Source: Bin103 sp002238925
GTDB lineage: Bacteria > Spirochaetota > Spirochaetia > SZUA-6 > Bin103
Direction of reading: 5' to 3'
Assembly (NCBI GenBank): GCA_965208065.1
Contig: OZ242313.1
Location: forward strand, 3,286,001-3,350,000
Length of the DNA: 64,000 nt
Shown: positions 41,641-49,849 of the stretch, one piece after another
Position numbering within the stretch: the first letter of the stretch is position 1
Layout: each line of letters begins with the position of its first letter
Made by a program: the position numbers and the translations under genes
Notes under the pieces: model-generated
The model's database searches: none
The model's input: the letters and a program-made list of their open reading frames with translations, nothing else
Told to the model about the DNA's origin: nothing

Positions 41641-42629
41641 GTTGCGGTCCGCGTGCCGCGCGTGCCGCCCACGGGGCCGGCAGGATCCAGGAACCGCTCG
41701 ATGGCCGCGCCCACCTCGGCGGCGCCGGCAGCCGGCAGCCAGCGTACCTGCGGAAAGCGCCGAAAGAAGGTGAGCTGGCGCTTCGCCAACCGCCGCGTGT
41801 TGCGCTGGATCAGGCGCATCACTTCCGCTTCCGGGGGCGAGCCGGTGGCAAAGAACTCCGCGTATCCGATGCTGCGCAGGCCGGGCGTGCCGCGGTGCCA
41901 GCCGCGCGCGCGCAACGCCGCAACCTCGGCCATCAGGCCGCCGGCGAACATCTCCTCCACCCGCCGGTCAATGCGCTCGTACAGCTCGGCCCGCTCCCGG
42001 TGCAGCCCCACGATCAGCAGCTCGATATCGCCGCGAACCGTCTCCGGCGGGCGGAATGACGACCACGGGGCGCCGGTAAGGTGAAAAACTTCAAGCGCGC
42101 GCAGTACGCGATTGACGTCCGCCGCCGGCAGCCGGGCCGCGCCCTCGGGGTCGTTGCGGGCGAGTTCGGCGTGCAACGTCGCCACGCCGTCGGTGCGCAG
42201 CCGCTCCTGCAGATGGCGGCGCACGCTCGGGTCGGCCGGCGGCGCCGCCGGCAGCCCGTACAGGAACGACCACAGGTAGAACGCCGCGCCGCCGGCGACC
42301 ACCGCCCGGCCGCCGCGCCGTTCGATCGCGGCCACCAGGCGGTCCGCGGCGCGCACGAAGTCGCCGGCGGTGAACTGGCTGTCGGGGTCGACGACGTCGA
42401 TCAGGTGGTGGGGCAGCTGGCGGCGCAGGCGCTTCGGAGGCTTTGCCGTACCCGCGTCGAGCCCGCGGTAGACCTGCCGCGAGTCGGCGTTGATCACCTC
42501 GGCGCGCCAGCCGCGCAGCCGCGGCAGCATGTCTTCGAGGATCTGCGACTTCCCGACCGCCGTCGGGCCAAGCAGAATCGTGACCCGCGGGCGGGCGCGC
42601 GCGCCGGATTCCTGCTCCGGCTCGGCCAT
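41637..42629 (-). CDS. miaA: tRNA dimethylallyltransferase
   Basis: This 330-residue enzyme adds a dimethylallyl group to A37 of tRNAs. The P-loop GPTAVGKS is at residues 21-28. Then follow VINADSRQVYRGLDAGTAKP, the LPHHLIDVVDP segment, a VVAGGAAFYLWSFLYG region, and SIGYAEFF with TRRLAKRQLTFFRRF near the end. The ATG at 42629 has GAGGG with a 9-nt spacer; a TTG 9 nt upstream is less likely. It is downstream of rpoZ and upstream of the mini-protein. Confidence 0.95.
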   Translation of the reverse strand: MAEPEQESGARARPRVTILLGPTAVGKSQILEDMLPRLRGWRAEVINADSRQVYRGLDAGTAKPPKRLRRQLPHHLIDVVDPDSQFTAGDFVRAADRLVAAIERRGGRAVVAGGAAFYLWSFLYGLPAAPPADPSVRRHLQERLRTDGVATLHAELARNDPEGAARLPAADVNRVLRALEVFHLTGAPWSSFRPPETVRGDIELLIVGLHRERAELYERIDRRVEEMFAGGLMAEVAALRARGWHRGTPGLRSIGYAEFFATGSPPEAEVMRLIQRNTRRLAKRQLTFFRRFPQVRWLPAAGAAEVGAAIERFLDPAGPVGGTRGTRTAT

Positions 42630-42667
42630 CAGCGGCAACCCTCGAGTCGTCGGCGCGCGTGCGTGCG

Positions 42668-42859
42668 CTACCGCGTTATCTCGTACTTCACCTTTTTGGT
42701 AAGGATCTGCTGAATGGAGGTGGAGACGACCTTGCCCTTGTTTGTTTCGACATCTTCATCGCCGGTCAGGGCGAGCTGATGCGCGCGGCGCATCGCCGCT
42801 GCCGAGAGCTGATAGCGGTTGTCGATATTACCGATGAGCAGGTTCAGAGGAAGAATCAC
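42668..42859 (-). CDS. rpoZ: RNA polymerase omega subunit (short form)
   Basis: This 63-residue protein contains IGNIDNRYQLSAAAMRRAHQ, which matches the core helix of the omega subunit (IGNRFDLVLVAARRARQ in others), and ends GKVVSTSIQQILTKKVKYEI. It is shorter than E. coli omega (91 aa), like other small omegas. The start is GTG at 42859 after GAGG. It sits between cmk and miaA, the arrangement remembered from spirochaetes. The product should stabilise beta' in RNA polymerase. Confidence 0.8.
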   Translation of the reverse strand: MILPLNLLIGNIDNRYQLSAAAMRRAHQLALTGDEDVETNKGKVVSTSIQQILTKKVKYEITR

Positions 42860-42926
42860 GTCACCTCAATAATATAGCCGTTTGCGCCATTCGGGTACCG
42901 TAATCGGACCCCGCCCGCGGCGGCGG

Positions 42927-43463
42927 TCAGATGCCCCCGCCGGCAGCGGCGCGCAGCGCTCGGGCCGCGTCGACGATGGCCGCCGCCGCCTCGAATTGAT
43001 TGTGCGCAGAGGTATCGACCACCAGGTCGGCCGGCGCGGCGTCGTCGATGTCGATCCGGTACAGGTCCAGGTAGCGCTGCCGGTCGCTGGCGTCGCGCCG
43101 GCCGGTGGCGACCAGCGCCACTTCGAAACGGCTGTCTTCGCGCTGTGCGATACGCCGCGCGCGCACCTCCGGCGGGGCACTCAGGTACACCTTCAGCTCG
43201 GCGTCCGCGAGCAACCAGATGGCGAGGCGGGAGGCGAGCACGCAATTGCCGCCGGCCGCTGCCGCGAGCTGGCGCCGGTCCAAGGTGCGGTCGATCGAGA
43301 AGTCGCGGCCGGCGCGCGCATGCAACTCGGCAAACCCGATGCCGTGCTCGGCGGCGAGATTCTTGAACGTGTAGTTTACCAGCTTGAGGCCGAGATGGTC
43401 GGCCACCAGGCGCGATACCGTCGAGTTCCCACAGCCGCTCTTGCCCGAGATCGCGATCCGCAT
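42927..43463 (-). CDS. cmk: Cytidylate kinase-like protein
   Basis: This 178-residue nucleoside monophosphate kinase of the archaeal/spirochaete-type cytidylate kinase group begins MRIAISGKSGCGNSTVSRLV. The phosphate-binding loop GKSGCGNST lacks the Lys of standard Walker A (GxxxxGK[ST]), with Asn in its place. Later segments FSIDRTLDRRQL, VYLSAPPEVRARRIAQRE and DASDRQRYLDLYRIDIDD match the LID and nucleotide-binding region of CMP kinases. It should phosphorylate CMP and dCMP. The ATG at 43463 is 13 bp after the yicC stop and decides the start. Confidence 0.85.
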   Translation of the reverse strand: MRIAISGKSGCGNSTVSRLVADHLGLKLVNYTFKNLAAEHGIGFAELHARAGRDFSIDRTLDRRQLAAAAGGNCVLASRLAIWLLADAELKVYLSAPPEVRARRIAQREDSRFEVALVATGRRDASDRQRYLDLYRIDIDDAAPADLVVDTSAHNQFEAAAAIVDAARALRAAAGGGI

Positions 43464-43476
43464 CGGCGCGGTTTGG

Positions 43477-44337
43477 TCAGGCGACATTGCGCAGGTGCTC
43501 GCGGATACGCTCGACGGCATCCTTGACGCGTACCGCCGCCGCGCTGATCGAGAATGCGGCGCCCTTGGCGGCCACGGTGTTTGCCTCGCGCATCATCTCC
43601 TGGCTGATGAACTCCAGTTTCTTGGCGCGCTCCCCAGCGGCGAGCGCGTCTTCGAACGCGCCAAGGTGACCGCGCAGCCGGACCAGTTCCTCGTTGACGT
43701 CGCTCTTGGCGAGCAGCGTGGCGAGTGCGGCAATCAACCGCTCTTCGTTGACCGAGTCGGCCAGCAGCTCCTGAACGCGGGCGGCTACCGCGTCCCGCTG
43801 GCCCTGCGCGGCCCGCGGCGCCTCGGTCTCGATCAGATCCACCTCGCGCTTCACTTCGGCGAGCAGGCGGCTCAGGTCGGCGGCGGTTACGCTCCCGTCT
43901 TGGCGGCAGGCATCCTCGAACTGCGCGAACGCCTGCTCCAGCGGTTGCCGGCAATCGCTCCACACCCGCTCCACGCTTACCTCGCGCCGCTCGCTCAGGA
44001 AACCACCCACCGCGAGCAGGTTGCTCAGCGTGACCGCCCCGCCGCCGGCAACGTCGGACAGTTCGCGCAGCGCCGCCAGGTAGGCGCGCGCGGAGCCCGT
44101 GTCGGCGCTCACCCGCACGGAATCGGTCAGATCAACCACCGACAGTGCCAACTCCACCCGCCCGCGACGCACGCGCTCGGTGACCATGGCGCGCAGTCGC
44201 GGCTCCAACTCGCCGTAACCGGGCGGCACGTTTACCTGGATCTCCAGGTAGCGGCTGTTGTAGGACTTCAGCTCAACGGAGATGTGCCAGCTCTCGGTGG
44301 CGTGTTCGGCGCGGCCGAATCCGGTCATGCCGCGCAT
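43477..44337 (-). CDS. yicC: YicC family endoribonuclease-like protein
   Basis: This 286-residue YicC/DUF1732 protein begins MRGMTGFGRAEHATESWHIS, the family N-terminus. The C-terminal half has the conserved segment GAFEDALAAGERAKKLEFIS, then QEMMREANTVAAKG. Members act in stationary-phase and sRNA metabolism and as an endoribonuclease in E. coli; the catalytic details are not fully settled. The start overlaps the murC stop by one base (TGATG), so it is translationally coupled to murC. It precedes cmk in a typical bacterial order. Confidence 0.92.
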   Translation of the reverse strand: MRGMTGFGRAEHATESWHISVELKSYNSRYLEIQVNVPPGYGELEPRLRAMVTERVRRGRVELALSVVDLTDSVRVSADTGSARAYLAALRELSDVAGGGAVTLSNLLAVGGFLSERREVSVERVWSDCRQPLEQAFAQFEDACRQDGSVTAADLSRLLAEVKREVDLIETEAPRAAQGQRDAVAARVQELLADSVNEERLIAALATLLAKSDVNEELVRLRGHLGAFEDALAAGERAKKLEFISQEMMREANTVAAKGAAFSISAAAVRVKDAVERIREHLRNVA

Positions 44338-45785
44338 CAGCCGTTGGCCCCGCACCGGTTCGCGGCGCCGAGCATGCGCAGCACCTCCAGGCCCACCCGC
44401 CAGTTGTCGCCGGCGCCCATGGTCACCAGCAGGTCGCCGGGGCGCAGCGTGGCGGCAAGCCACGCACTCGCATCCGGCAGGGTCGCGCACCAGCGCACGC
44501 GCGGATGGTGGCCGGCCACGGCATCGTACAGTGCGCGTCCCGCCTGCTCGGGGGTGGCGGAGGAATGCTCGCGGGCGGACGCGTACACCGGGTGCAGTAA
44601 CACCTGGTCGGCATCGCCGAACGCGGTCGCGAAGCCGGTGAGCAGCGCAGCGGTGCGCGAGTAGGTGTGGCTCATGAAGTCGACCACGATGCGGCGGTCG
44701 GGATAGAACGCGCGCAGCCCGGCCAGCGTGGAAACCAGCTCGGTGGGGTGATGCGCGTAGTCGTCGATCACCAGGATGCCGCCGCACTCGCCCACCACTT
44801 CAGCGCGGCGCTTGCCGCCGTGGTAGCTGCCGAGCGCACCCACAATGGCGGACTGCTCGGCCTCGCCCAGCGGCCGGCCCTGCTCGGCGAGCAGCACCCT
44901 TGCCACGCCGACGGCGGCGGCGGCGTTGGCGGCGTTGTGGCGGCCCGGAACGCTCAGCGTCACCGGCGCGCCCAGGCAGTCGAGCGTGAAACGTACCGCG
45001 CCCGCCGCCGCCCGCAACGAGCCGATGCGCAGCGCGCCGGACGCACTTTCCCCGTACGCCTGCAGGCGCACGTCGGGGCGCCTCAACGCCACGGTGCGCG
45101 CCACCTCGGCGGCGCCCGCGTCGTCCGCGCAGTAAATAAGGATCCCGCCCGGCGGTAGTGCGGCGGCGAAGTCGGCGAACGCGGCCACCAGCGCGGCATG
45201 GGTCGGGAACGCATCGACGTGCTCCAGCTCCACCGCCGTGATCACGACGTGGCCGGGCTGGAAGTTGGCAAAGTGGTTGCGGTATTCGCAGGTCTCGGCA
45301 ATCAGGTAGTCGGCGCCGCCGATCAGCGTTGCGCGGCCGCCGAAGTTGGCCACCCCGGTGGCGGTGAGTACCGTGGCCGGGAGGCCGAGCGCCTCCACCA
45401 GCAGGCCGCAGAGGGCGGCGGTTGTGGTCTTGCCGTGCACCCCGGACACGGCCACCGAGCGCGCACTACGCGACAGTTCACCGAGCGCTTCCGGGTAGCT
45501 GGACAGCGGAATGCCGCGCGCGGCGGCGGCCAGCAGTTGCGGGTTGTCGCGGCGTTCGTAGGCGGCGGAATGAATCACCCAGTCGGTGTCGGCCGGCAGG
45601 TCGGCGGCCGCGAAGCCAACGCCGGGGCGGAGCTGCAGACGGTCCAGAATCTCCTGGGTAGGGAACGATTCGGCCACGTCGGATCCGCTCAGCGATGCAC
45701 CGCGCGCCGCCAGGATTTCGGCGAGCGCCGCCATGCCGGTACCCTTGGCCCCTACCAGGTGAATGTTGCGTCCTCTGATCTGCAT
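44337..45785 (-). CDS. murC: UDP-N-acetylmuramate-L-alanine ligase
   Basis: This 482-residue Mur ligase adds L-alanine to UDP-MurNAc, the first peptide step of peptidoglycan synthesis. It starts MQIRGRNIHLVGAKGTGMAAL with the UDP-binding loop. The ATP-binding P-loop is GVHGKTTTAAL (about residues 115-125), and IDDYAHHPTEL closes the central domain. The ATG at 45785 matches the family N-terminus. The longer frame to 45842 would overlap the tRNA-Glu gene and was rejected. It is downstream of tRNA-Glu by 54 nt and may share its promoter, and it is coupled to yicC. Confidence 0.95.
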   Translation of the reverse strand: MQIRGRNIHLVGAKGTGMAALAEILAARGASLSGSDVAESFPTQEILDRLQLRPGVGFAAADLPADTDWVIHSAAYERRDNPQLLAAAARGIPLSSYPEALGELSRSARSVAVSGVHGKTTTAALCGLLVEALGLPATVLTATGVANFGGRATLIGGADYLIAETCEYRNHFANFQPGHVVITAVELEHVDAFPTHAALVAAFADFAAALPPGGILIYCADDAGAAEVARTVALRRPDVRLQAYGESASGALRIGSLRAAAGAVRFTLDCLGAPVTLSVPGRHNAANAAAAVGVARVLLAEQGRPLGEAEQSAIVGALGSYHGGKRRAEVVGECGGILVIDDYAHHPTELVSTLAGLRAFYPDRRIVVDFMSHTYSRTAALLTGFATAFGDADQVLLHPVYASAREHSSATPEQAGRALYDAVAGHHPRVRWCATLPDASAWLAATLRPGDLLVTMGAGDNWRVGLEVLRMLGAANRCGANG

Positions 45786-45839
45786 TCCGGGTACTCCGGC
45801 GCCGGGCGCGGGCGGTGTGGTCAACGAAACTGCGAGGTT

Positions 45840-45911
<72 letters not shown>

Positions 45912-45925
45912 CTGAAGTGGTGCAA

Positions 45926-45954
45926 AATATCGTAGCGCGAGCGCGCCATGTCAA
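45926..45954 (-). promoter_or_regulatory. Promoter of tRNA-Glu (and probably murC)
   Basis: On the minus strand, TTGACA (45954-45949) and GATATT (45931-45926) are separated by 17 nt, ending 14 nt before the tRNA 5' end. No terminator is seen between tRNA-Glu and murC, so the promoter may also serve murC-yicC-cmk. Confidence 0.65.
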
Positions 45955-46071
45955 CTGAGGAGCGTGCCGCACCGGCTGCGACCGCCCGGTAAGATTCGCG
46001 GCGGTGCGGCCGTCTGTTCACCGACAGCGGCGGCCGCGGCTGCCGCAACCCCTTCCGATGGAGCTGTAACG

Positions 46072-47277
46072 ATGCAATGGAAATCTCGCCCCCGGATTCG
46101 ACTGACGATAGTGGCCGTCGCCGGGGCGATCCTGGCCGGCGGCGCCGTATTGCTGGTCGCCGCCCCGGCGCCGGGTACCGCCGTGACCGACCCCGAACTG
46201 CTGGCCGAAGAAGCGGCCCCGCGCGGCGCCGGCCGCGAGTTCAAGACCGACTTCACGCGCCACACGGTGCCGTACAGCGACGTGCTGTCCGGCGGCCCGC
46301 CCAAGGACGGCATCCCGTCCATCGACAACCCGCAATTCGTGTCGGTGGCGGACGCCGACGGCTGGCTGGGTGAACTGGAGCCGGTGGTGCTGGTGGAGGC
46401 CGGCGGCGCGGCCAAGGCATACCCCTTGCAAGTACTCACTTGGCACGAAATCGTCAACGACGAGGTGGGCGGAGTGCCGATCTCGGTGACGTTCTGCCCG
46501 TTGTGCAACACCGCGATCGGATTTCAGCGCGAGTTCGACGGCCAGGTGCTCGACTTCGGTACCACCGGGCGGCTGCGCTACAGCAACCTGATCATGTATG
46601 ACCGCCAGACCGAGACCTGGTGGCAGCAGGCCACCGGCGCCGGCATAGCCGGCAAATACGCCGGCAGCCAACTTGGCTTCTACCCGGCCAACATCGTCAG
46701 CTGGCAGGACTTTCGCGAGCGCTACCCGGACGCCGACGTGCTGTCTCGGGACACCGGTTACAGCCGTTCCTACGGGCGCAACCCGTACGCCGGCTACGAC
46801 AACATCAACAACCGCCCGTTCCTGTACCGCGGACCGCGAACGCCCGAGGAGTTGCCGCCGATGGCGCGCGTGCTGACGGTGGACCTTCCGGAGGAGGCGG
46901 TAGCCTACCCCTACGAGACACTCGAGACCGCGCGGGTCATCAACGACACCGTGGCGCAGACCCCGATCACGCTGTTCTGGCAACCGGGAACGGCCTCCGC
47001 CCTCGATTCCGGCAGTATCGCCGCCGGCCGCGATGTCGGTACCGGCGCCTCGTTCAACCGCAGCCTCGAGGGCGAAGTGCTCGACTTCGAGTGGTCGGAC
47101 GGCGCCATTCGCGACCGCCAGACCTCCAGCACCTGGAGCCTGCTCGGCGAAGCAACCGCCGGCCCCCTGGAGGGCAGCAAGCTGGAGGCGGTGGTGAGCA
47201 TCAACCACTTCTGGTTCTCCTGGGCGGCGTTCCGCCCGGAGACGCGGATCTACGTGAGTGACGGAGCAATGAACTGA
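46072..47277 (+). CDS. DUF3179 domain-containing exported protein
   Basis: This 401-residue protein has an N-terminal signal or membrane anchor (IRLTIVAVAGAILAGGAVLLV) followed by a DUF3179 domain. Family marks include DGIPSIDNPQFVSVADADGW, TWHEIVNDEVGGVPISVTFC followed by PLCNTA, and FGTTGRLRYSNLIMYDRQTE, with SLLGEATAGPLEGSKL near the C-terminus. Function is unknown; the CPLC motif suggests metal or disulphide binding. The ATG at 46072 has GGAG with an 8-nt spacer. It stands alone on the plus strand among minus-strand genes. It is probably periplasmic or lipid-facing. Confidence 0.88.
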   Translation: MQWKSRPRIRLTIVAVAGAILAGGAVLLVAAPAPGTAVTDPELLAEEAAPRGAGREFKTDFTRHTVPYSDVLSGGPPKDGIPSIDNPQFVSVADADGWLGELEPVVLVEAGGAAKAYPLQVLTWHEIVNDEVGGVPISVTFCPLCNTAIGFQREFDGQVLDFGTTGRLRYSNLIMYDRQTETWWQQATGAGIAGKYAGSQLGFYPANIVSWQDFRERYPDADVLSRDTGYSRSYGRNPYAGYDNINNRPFLYRGPRTPEELPPMARVLTVDLPEEAVAYPYETLETARVINDTVAQTPITLFWQPGTASALDSGSIAAGRDVGTGASFNRSLEGEVLDFEWSDGAIRDRQTSSTWSLLGEATAGPLEGSKLEAVVSINHFWFSWAAFRPETRIYVSDGAMN

Positions 47278-47329
47278 TGTGGCGCCGCCCGGTGCTACGA
47301 CGCCGGGCGGCCCGGGCGGCGCGTGCGGG

Positions 47330-48142
47330 TCAGCCCCGCTTGCCGGCCTTCGGGCTGGTGATGGCGCTGGTCAGGATGGCGAATGCCTCGTCGACGTCGT
47401 TGACGAGGTGAATGAGTTTCCGATCCTGTTCGCTGATGGTACCCCACTCGTATAGCTTGTCGAAGTTCACCACCTCGTCCCAGTACTCGCGCCCGAACAC
47501 GATCACCGTAACCGGGCGCTGAACCTTGCGCGTCTGCAGCAGGGTCAGCACCTCGAACAGTTCATCCATGGTGCCGTAGCCGCCCGGGAACGCCACCAGC
47601 GCGCGGGCCAGGTACATGAACCAGAACTTGCGCATGAAAAAGTAGCGGAACTCCATCGCCAGACCGGGACTGACGAACCGATTGGGCAGCGGTTCGTTGG
47701 GCAGGCTGATGGTGAGGCCGACACTCTGCCCGCCCGCCTCGGCGGCGCCGCGGTTGGCTGCCTCCATCATGCCCGGACCGCCGCCCGAGCACACTACCAA
47801 CTCGCCGTCGGCGCCCGATTCGCGCGCCCACTCGGTAACGCGGCGCGCCAGCACGCGGGCGTCCTCGTAGTACTCGGCGAGGCGCAGTTGGTGACGGGCG
47901 CGCAGGATCTCTTGATCCGTTGCGCCGCTTACCTGGCCGGCGGCAATCGCTCCGTACCGTTCCCGGGCCTGCTCCCGGTCCAGGGTGCTGCTTGCCCCGA
48001 AGAACACGATGGCGCTGCGGATGCGGCGCCGCTGCAGGCGCGATTGCGGCTCCAGGTACTCGGAGAGTATGCGCAGTATGCGGGCGTCGCGGCTGCGCAG
48101 AAACGGCAGGTTCTCGTATGCTTTGCTTGGTGGGGTAGCCAT
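47330..48142 (-). CDS. LOG-family (lysine decarboxylase-like) nucleotide hydrolase
   Basis: This 270-residue LOG/TIGR00730-type protein may cleave ribose from nucleotide monophosphates, as in cytokinin activation, and may act in purine metabolism. Motifs: VFFGASSTLDREQARERYG, VCSGGGPGMMEAANRGA and ALVAFPGGYGTMDELFEVL (the PGGxGTxxE signature). The N-terminal 35 residues are an extension with Arg-rich helices. The ATG at 48142 is used. The neighbours are unrelated and no operon is clear. Substrate assignment from the family alone is not firm. Confidence 0.88.
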   Translation of the reverse strand: MATPPSKAYENLPFLRSRDARILRILSEYLEPQSRLQRRRIRSAIVFFGASSTLDREQARERYGAIAAGQVSGATDQEILRARHQLRLAEYYEDARVLARRVTEWARESGADGELVVCSGGGPGMMEAANRGAAEAGGQSVGLTISLPNEPLPNRFVSPGLAMEFRYFFMRKFWFMYLARALVAFPGGYGTMDELFEVLTLLQTRKVQRPVTVIVFGREYWDEVVNFDKLYEWGTISEQDRKLIHLVNDVDEAFAILTSAITSPKAGKRG

Positions 48143-48196
48143 GGGCGGGCGCCGGTGAGGCGCCTTGTCAACTCCTGTTCGACATGATGGCGGGCG

Positions 48197-48889
48197 CTAG
48201 CCGCGGGTCCGCGTAGCAGAGCCCTTGCGGCGCCCCCTCGGCGTGTTGCGCTGGTCACCACCGGGCGGCGCGGAAACGGCGCTCGGATGAGCGCAGCCGG
48301 CGCCGCTCCAGTGGCGGCAGTCACCATAGTAGCAGACCGGACGCCCGACGACAGGACAGGTCTCCGGTTTTGCCGCCGCGATATCGGCCCTTGCGGAGGC
48401 GTGCGAGCGCCCCGAGGCGGGTTGGGCTGCCGGCGCGGAGCGCCTGGTGGCGGCATTCGCCGGACGCCGGCCGGCGCCCGGGCCGCCCGGCTTCGATTGC
48501 GCACTCCGCGCGTCACCAGCGGCCGCCGCGCGTTCGGTGGCGACCGGGGCAGCAGCGGCCCCGGCTCGACCGGCGCTTGCCGCGGGCGGAGGCCGGGCGG
48601 CAGCGGCCTCGGGCCGCGCCGCTTCCAGGAGCCGCAGCACGCGCGGGGCTCCCGCCGGCCGGGTCGGCGGAGTGGCGGCGGCCCGCGACGTGGCGTCCGC
48701 CGATGTTGCCATCGGCACGGCACCGGAGTTGCCGGTGTGCCCACCTGCCGAGGCCTCGGCACTGGCTGGCGGCCCGGCCGCCGCCGGCGCTGTCGGCAAC
48801 CCATCGGTATGGTCCGCGGGCCCGGACGCCGCGGCGTCGGCTTCGGCTGGCGCTGGTTGCAGGGTCTCGACCCGGGACAGCAGGCCCAT
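48197..48889 (-). CDS. Ala/Pro-rich protein with Cys-rich C-terminal motif
   Basis: This 230-residue predicted protein starts MGLLSRVETLQPAPAEADAA, has a long Ala/Pro/Gly-rich middle of low complexity, and ends with a compact Cys motif (residues about 182-204: CPVVGRPVCYYGDCRHW, then GAGCAHPS). The four or five spaced Cys and aromatic residues look like a zinc or Fe-S binding knuckle and argue that the gene is real despite its skewed composition. No family is recognised. It is downstream of sucD, in the same direction, with 93 bp between. Confidence 0.55.
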   Translation of the reverse strand: MGLLSRVETLQPAPAEADAAASGPADHTDGLPTAPAAAGPPASAEASAGGHTGNSGAVPMATSADATSRAAATPPTRPAGAPRVLRLLEAARPEAAAARPPPAASAGRAGAAAAPVATERAAAAGDARSAQSKPGGPGAGRRPANAATRRSAPAAQPASGRSHASARADIAAAKPETCPVVGRPVCYYGDCRHWSGAGCAHPSAVSAPPGGDQRNTPRGRRKGSATRTRG

Positions 48890-48982
48890 AGTCTGTTTGT
48901 CGGCGCGCGCTGCGCAGGAGTGGAGCAGCGGCGGTCCCGGTGCGCCGGCAAACTTGAACCGGGTTGCAGCGCGGCCGGGCAG

Positions 48983-49849
48983 CTAACCGAGCACCTCCCT
49001 CATCGCCTGGCCGATCGCGGACGGCGACTCGACCACCGCCGCACCCGCCGCCCGCAGCGCCTCCTGCTTGGCGCGCGCCGTGCCGGCAGCACCGGCAATG
49101 ATCGCCCCGGCGTGCCCCATGCGCCGTCCCGGCGGCGCCGTCGCGCCGGCAATGAACGCCACCACCGGCTTGCTCATCGACGCCACGTACTCGGCGGCTT
49201 CCTGCTCCGCGGTGCCGCCGATCTCGCCGATCAGCACCACGGCCCCGGTGTCCGAATCCGCCTCGAACAGCTCGAGCGCCTCCCGCTGCGAGGTGCCGAT
49301 CACCGGATCGCCGCCGACGCCGACGCTGCCCGACTGGCCAATCCCGAGCCGCGACAACTGATCCACCGCCTCGTAGACCAGGGTTCCGGAGCGGGAAATC
49401 ACCCCGACGTTGCCGGGCCGGTACACGTCCACCGGCATGATGCCGGCCCGCGCGCGCTGCGCCGGGGCAATCACCCCTGGGCAGTTGGGACCGATCAGGC
49501 GGGTCGCCGAACCGCGCAGGTAACGCTTCACCTGCACCATGTCGCGGGTTGGAATGAACTCGGTGATGCAGATTACCACCGGGATGCCGGCGTCCGCCGC
49601 CTCCAGGATGGCGTCCGCGGCGTACGGCGCCGGCACGAAGATCACCGAAACGTTGGCGTCCTGCGCCGCCACCGCGGCGCGCACCGTGTCATACACCGGC
49701 GTCTCCTCCAACCGCTGGCCGCCCCGTCCCGGGGTGACGCCGGCCACCACCGTGCTCCCGTAGGCGCGGCTGATCCGTGCCTGCAACTGGCCGGCGCGCC
49801 CGAAGCCCTGCACCACGATCCGGCTCGATGCGCCGAGCAGCACCGCCAT
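48983..49849 (-). CDS. sucD: Succinyl-CoA ligase alpha subunit
   Basis: This 288-residue alpha subunit of the citric acid cycle enzyme makes succinate, CoA and ATP or GTP from succinyl-CoA. CoA-binding stretches are VVQGFGRAGQLQARI at the N-terminus and LIGPNCPGVIAP in the middle. The phosphorylated His246 lies in GHAGAII. The ATG at 49849 overlaps the sucC stop (TAATG), so the subunits are coupled. No other cycle gene is in the window. Confidence 0.97.
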   Translation of the reverse strand: MAVLLGASSRIVVQGFGRAGQLQARISRAYGSTVVAGVTPGRGGQRLEETPVYDTVRAAVAAQDANVSVIFVPAPYAADAILEAADAGIPVVICITEFIPTRDMVQVKRYLRGSATRLIGPNCPGVIAPAQRARAGIMPVDVYRPGNVGVISRSGTLVYEAVDQLSRLGIGQSGSVGVGGDPVIGTSQREALELFEADSDTGAVVLIGEIGGTAEQEAAEYVASMSKPVVAFIAGATAPPGRRMGHAGAIIAGAAGTARAKQEALRAAGAAVVESPSAIGQAMREVLG

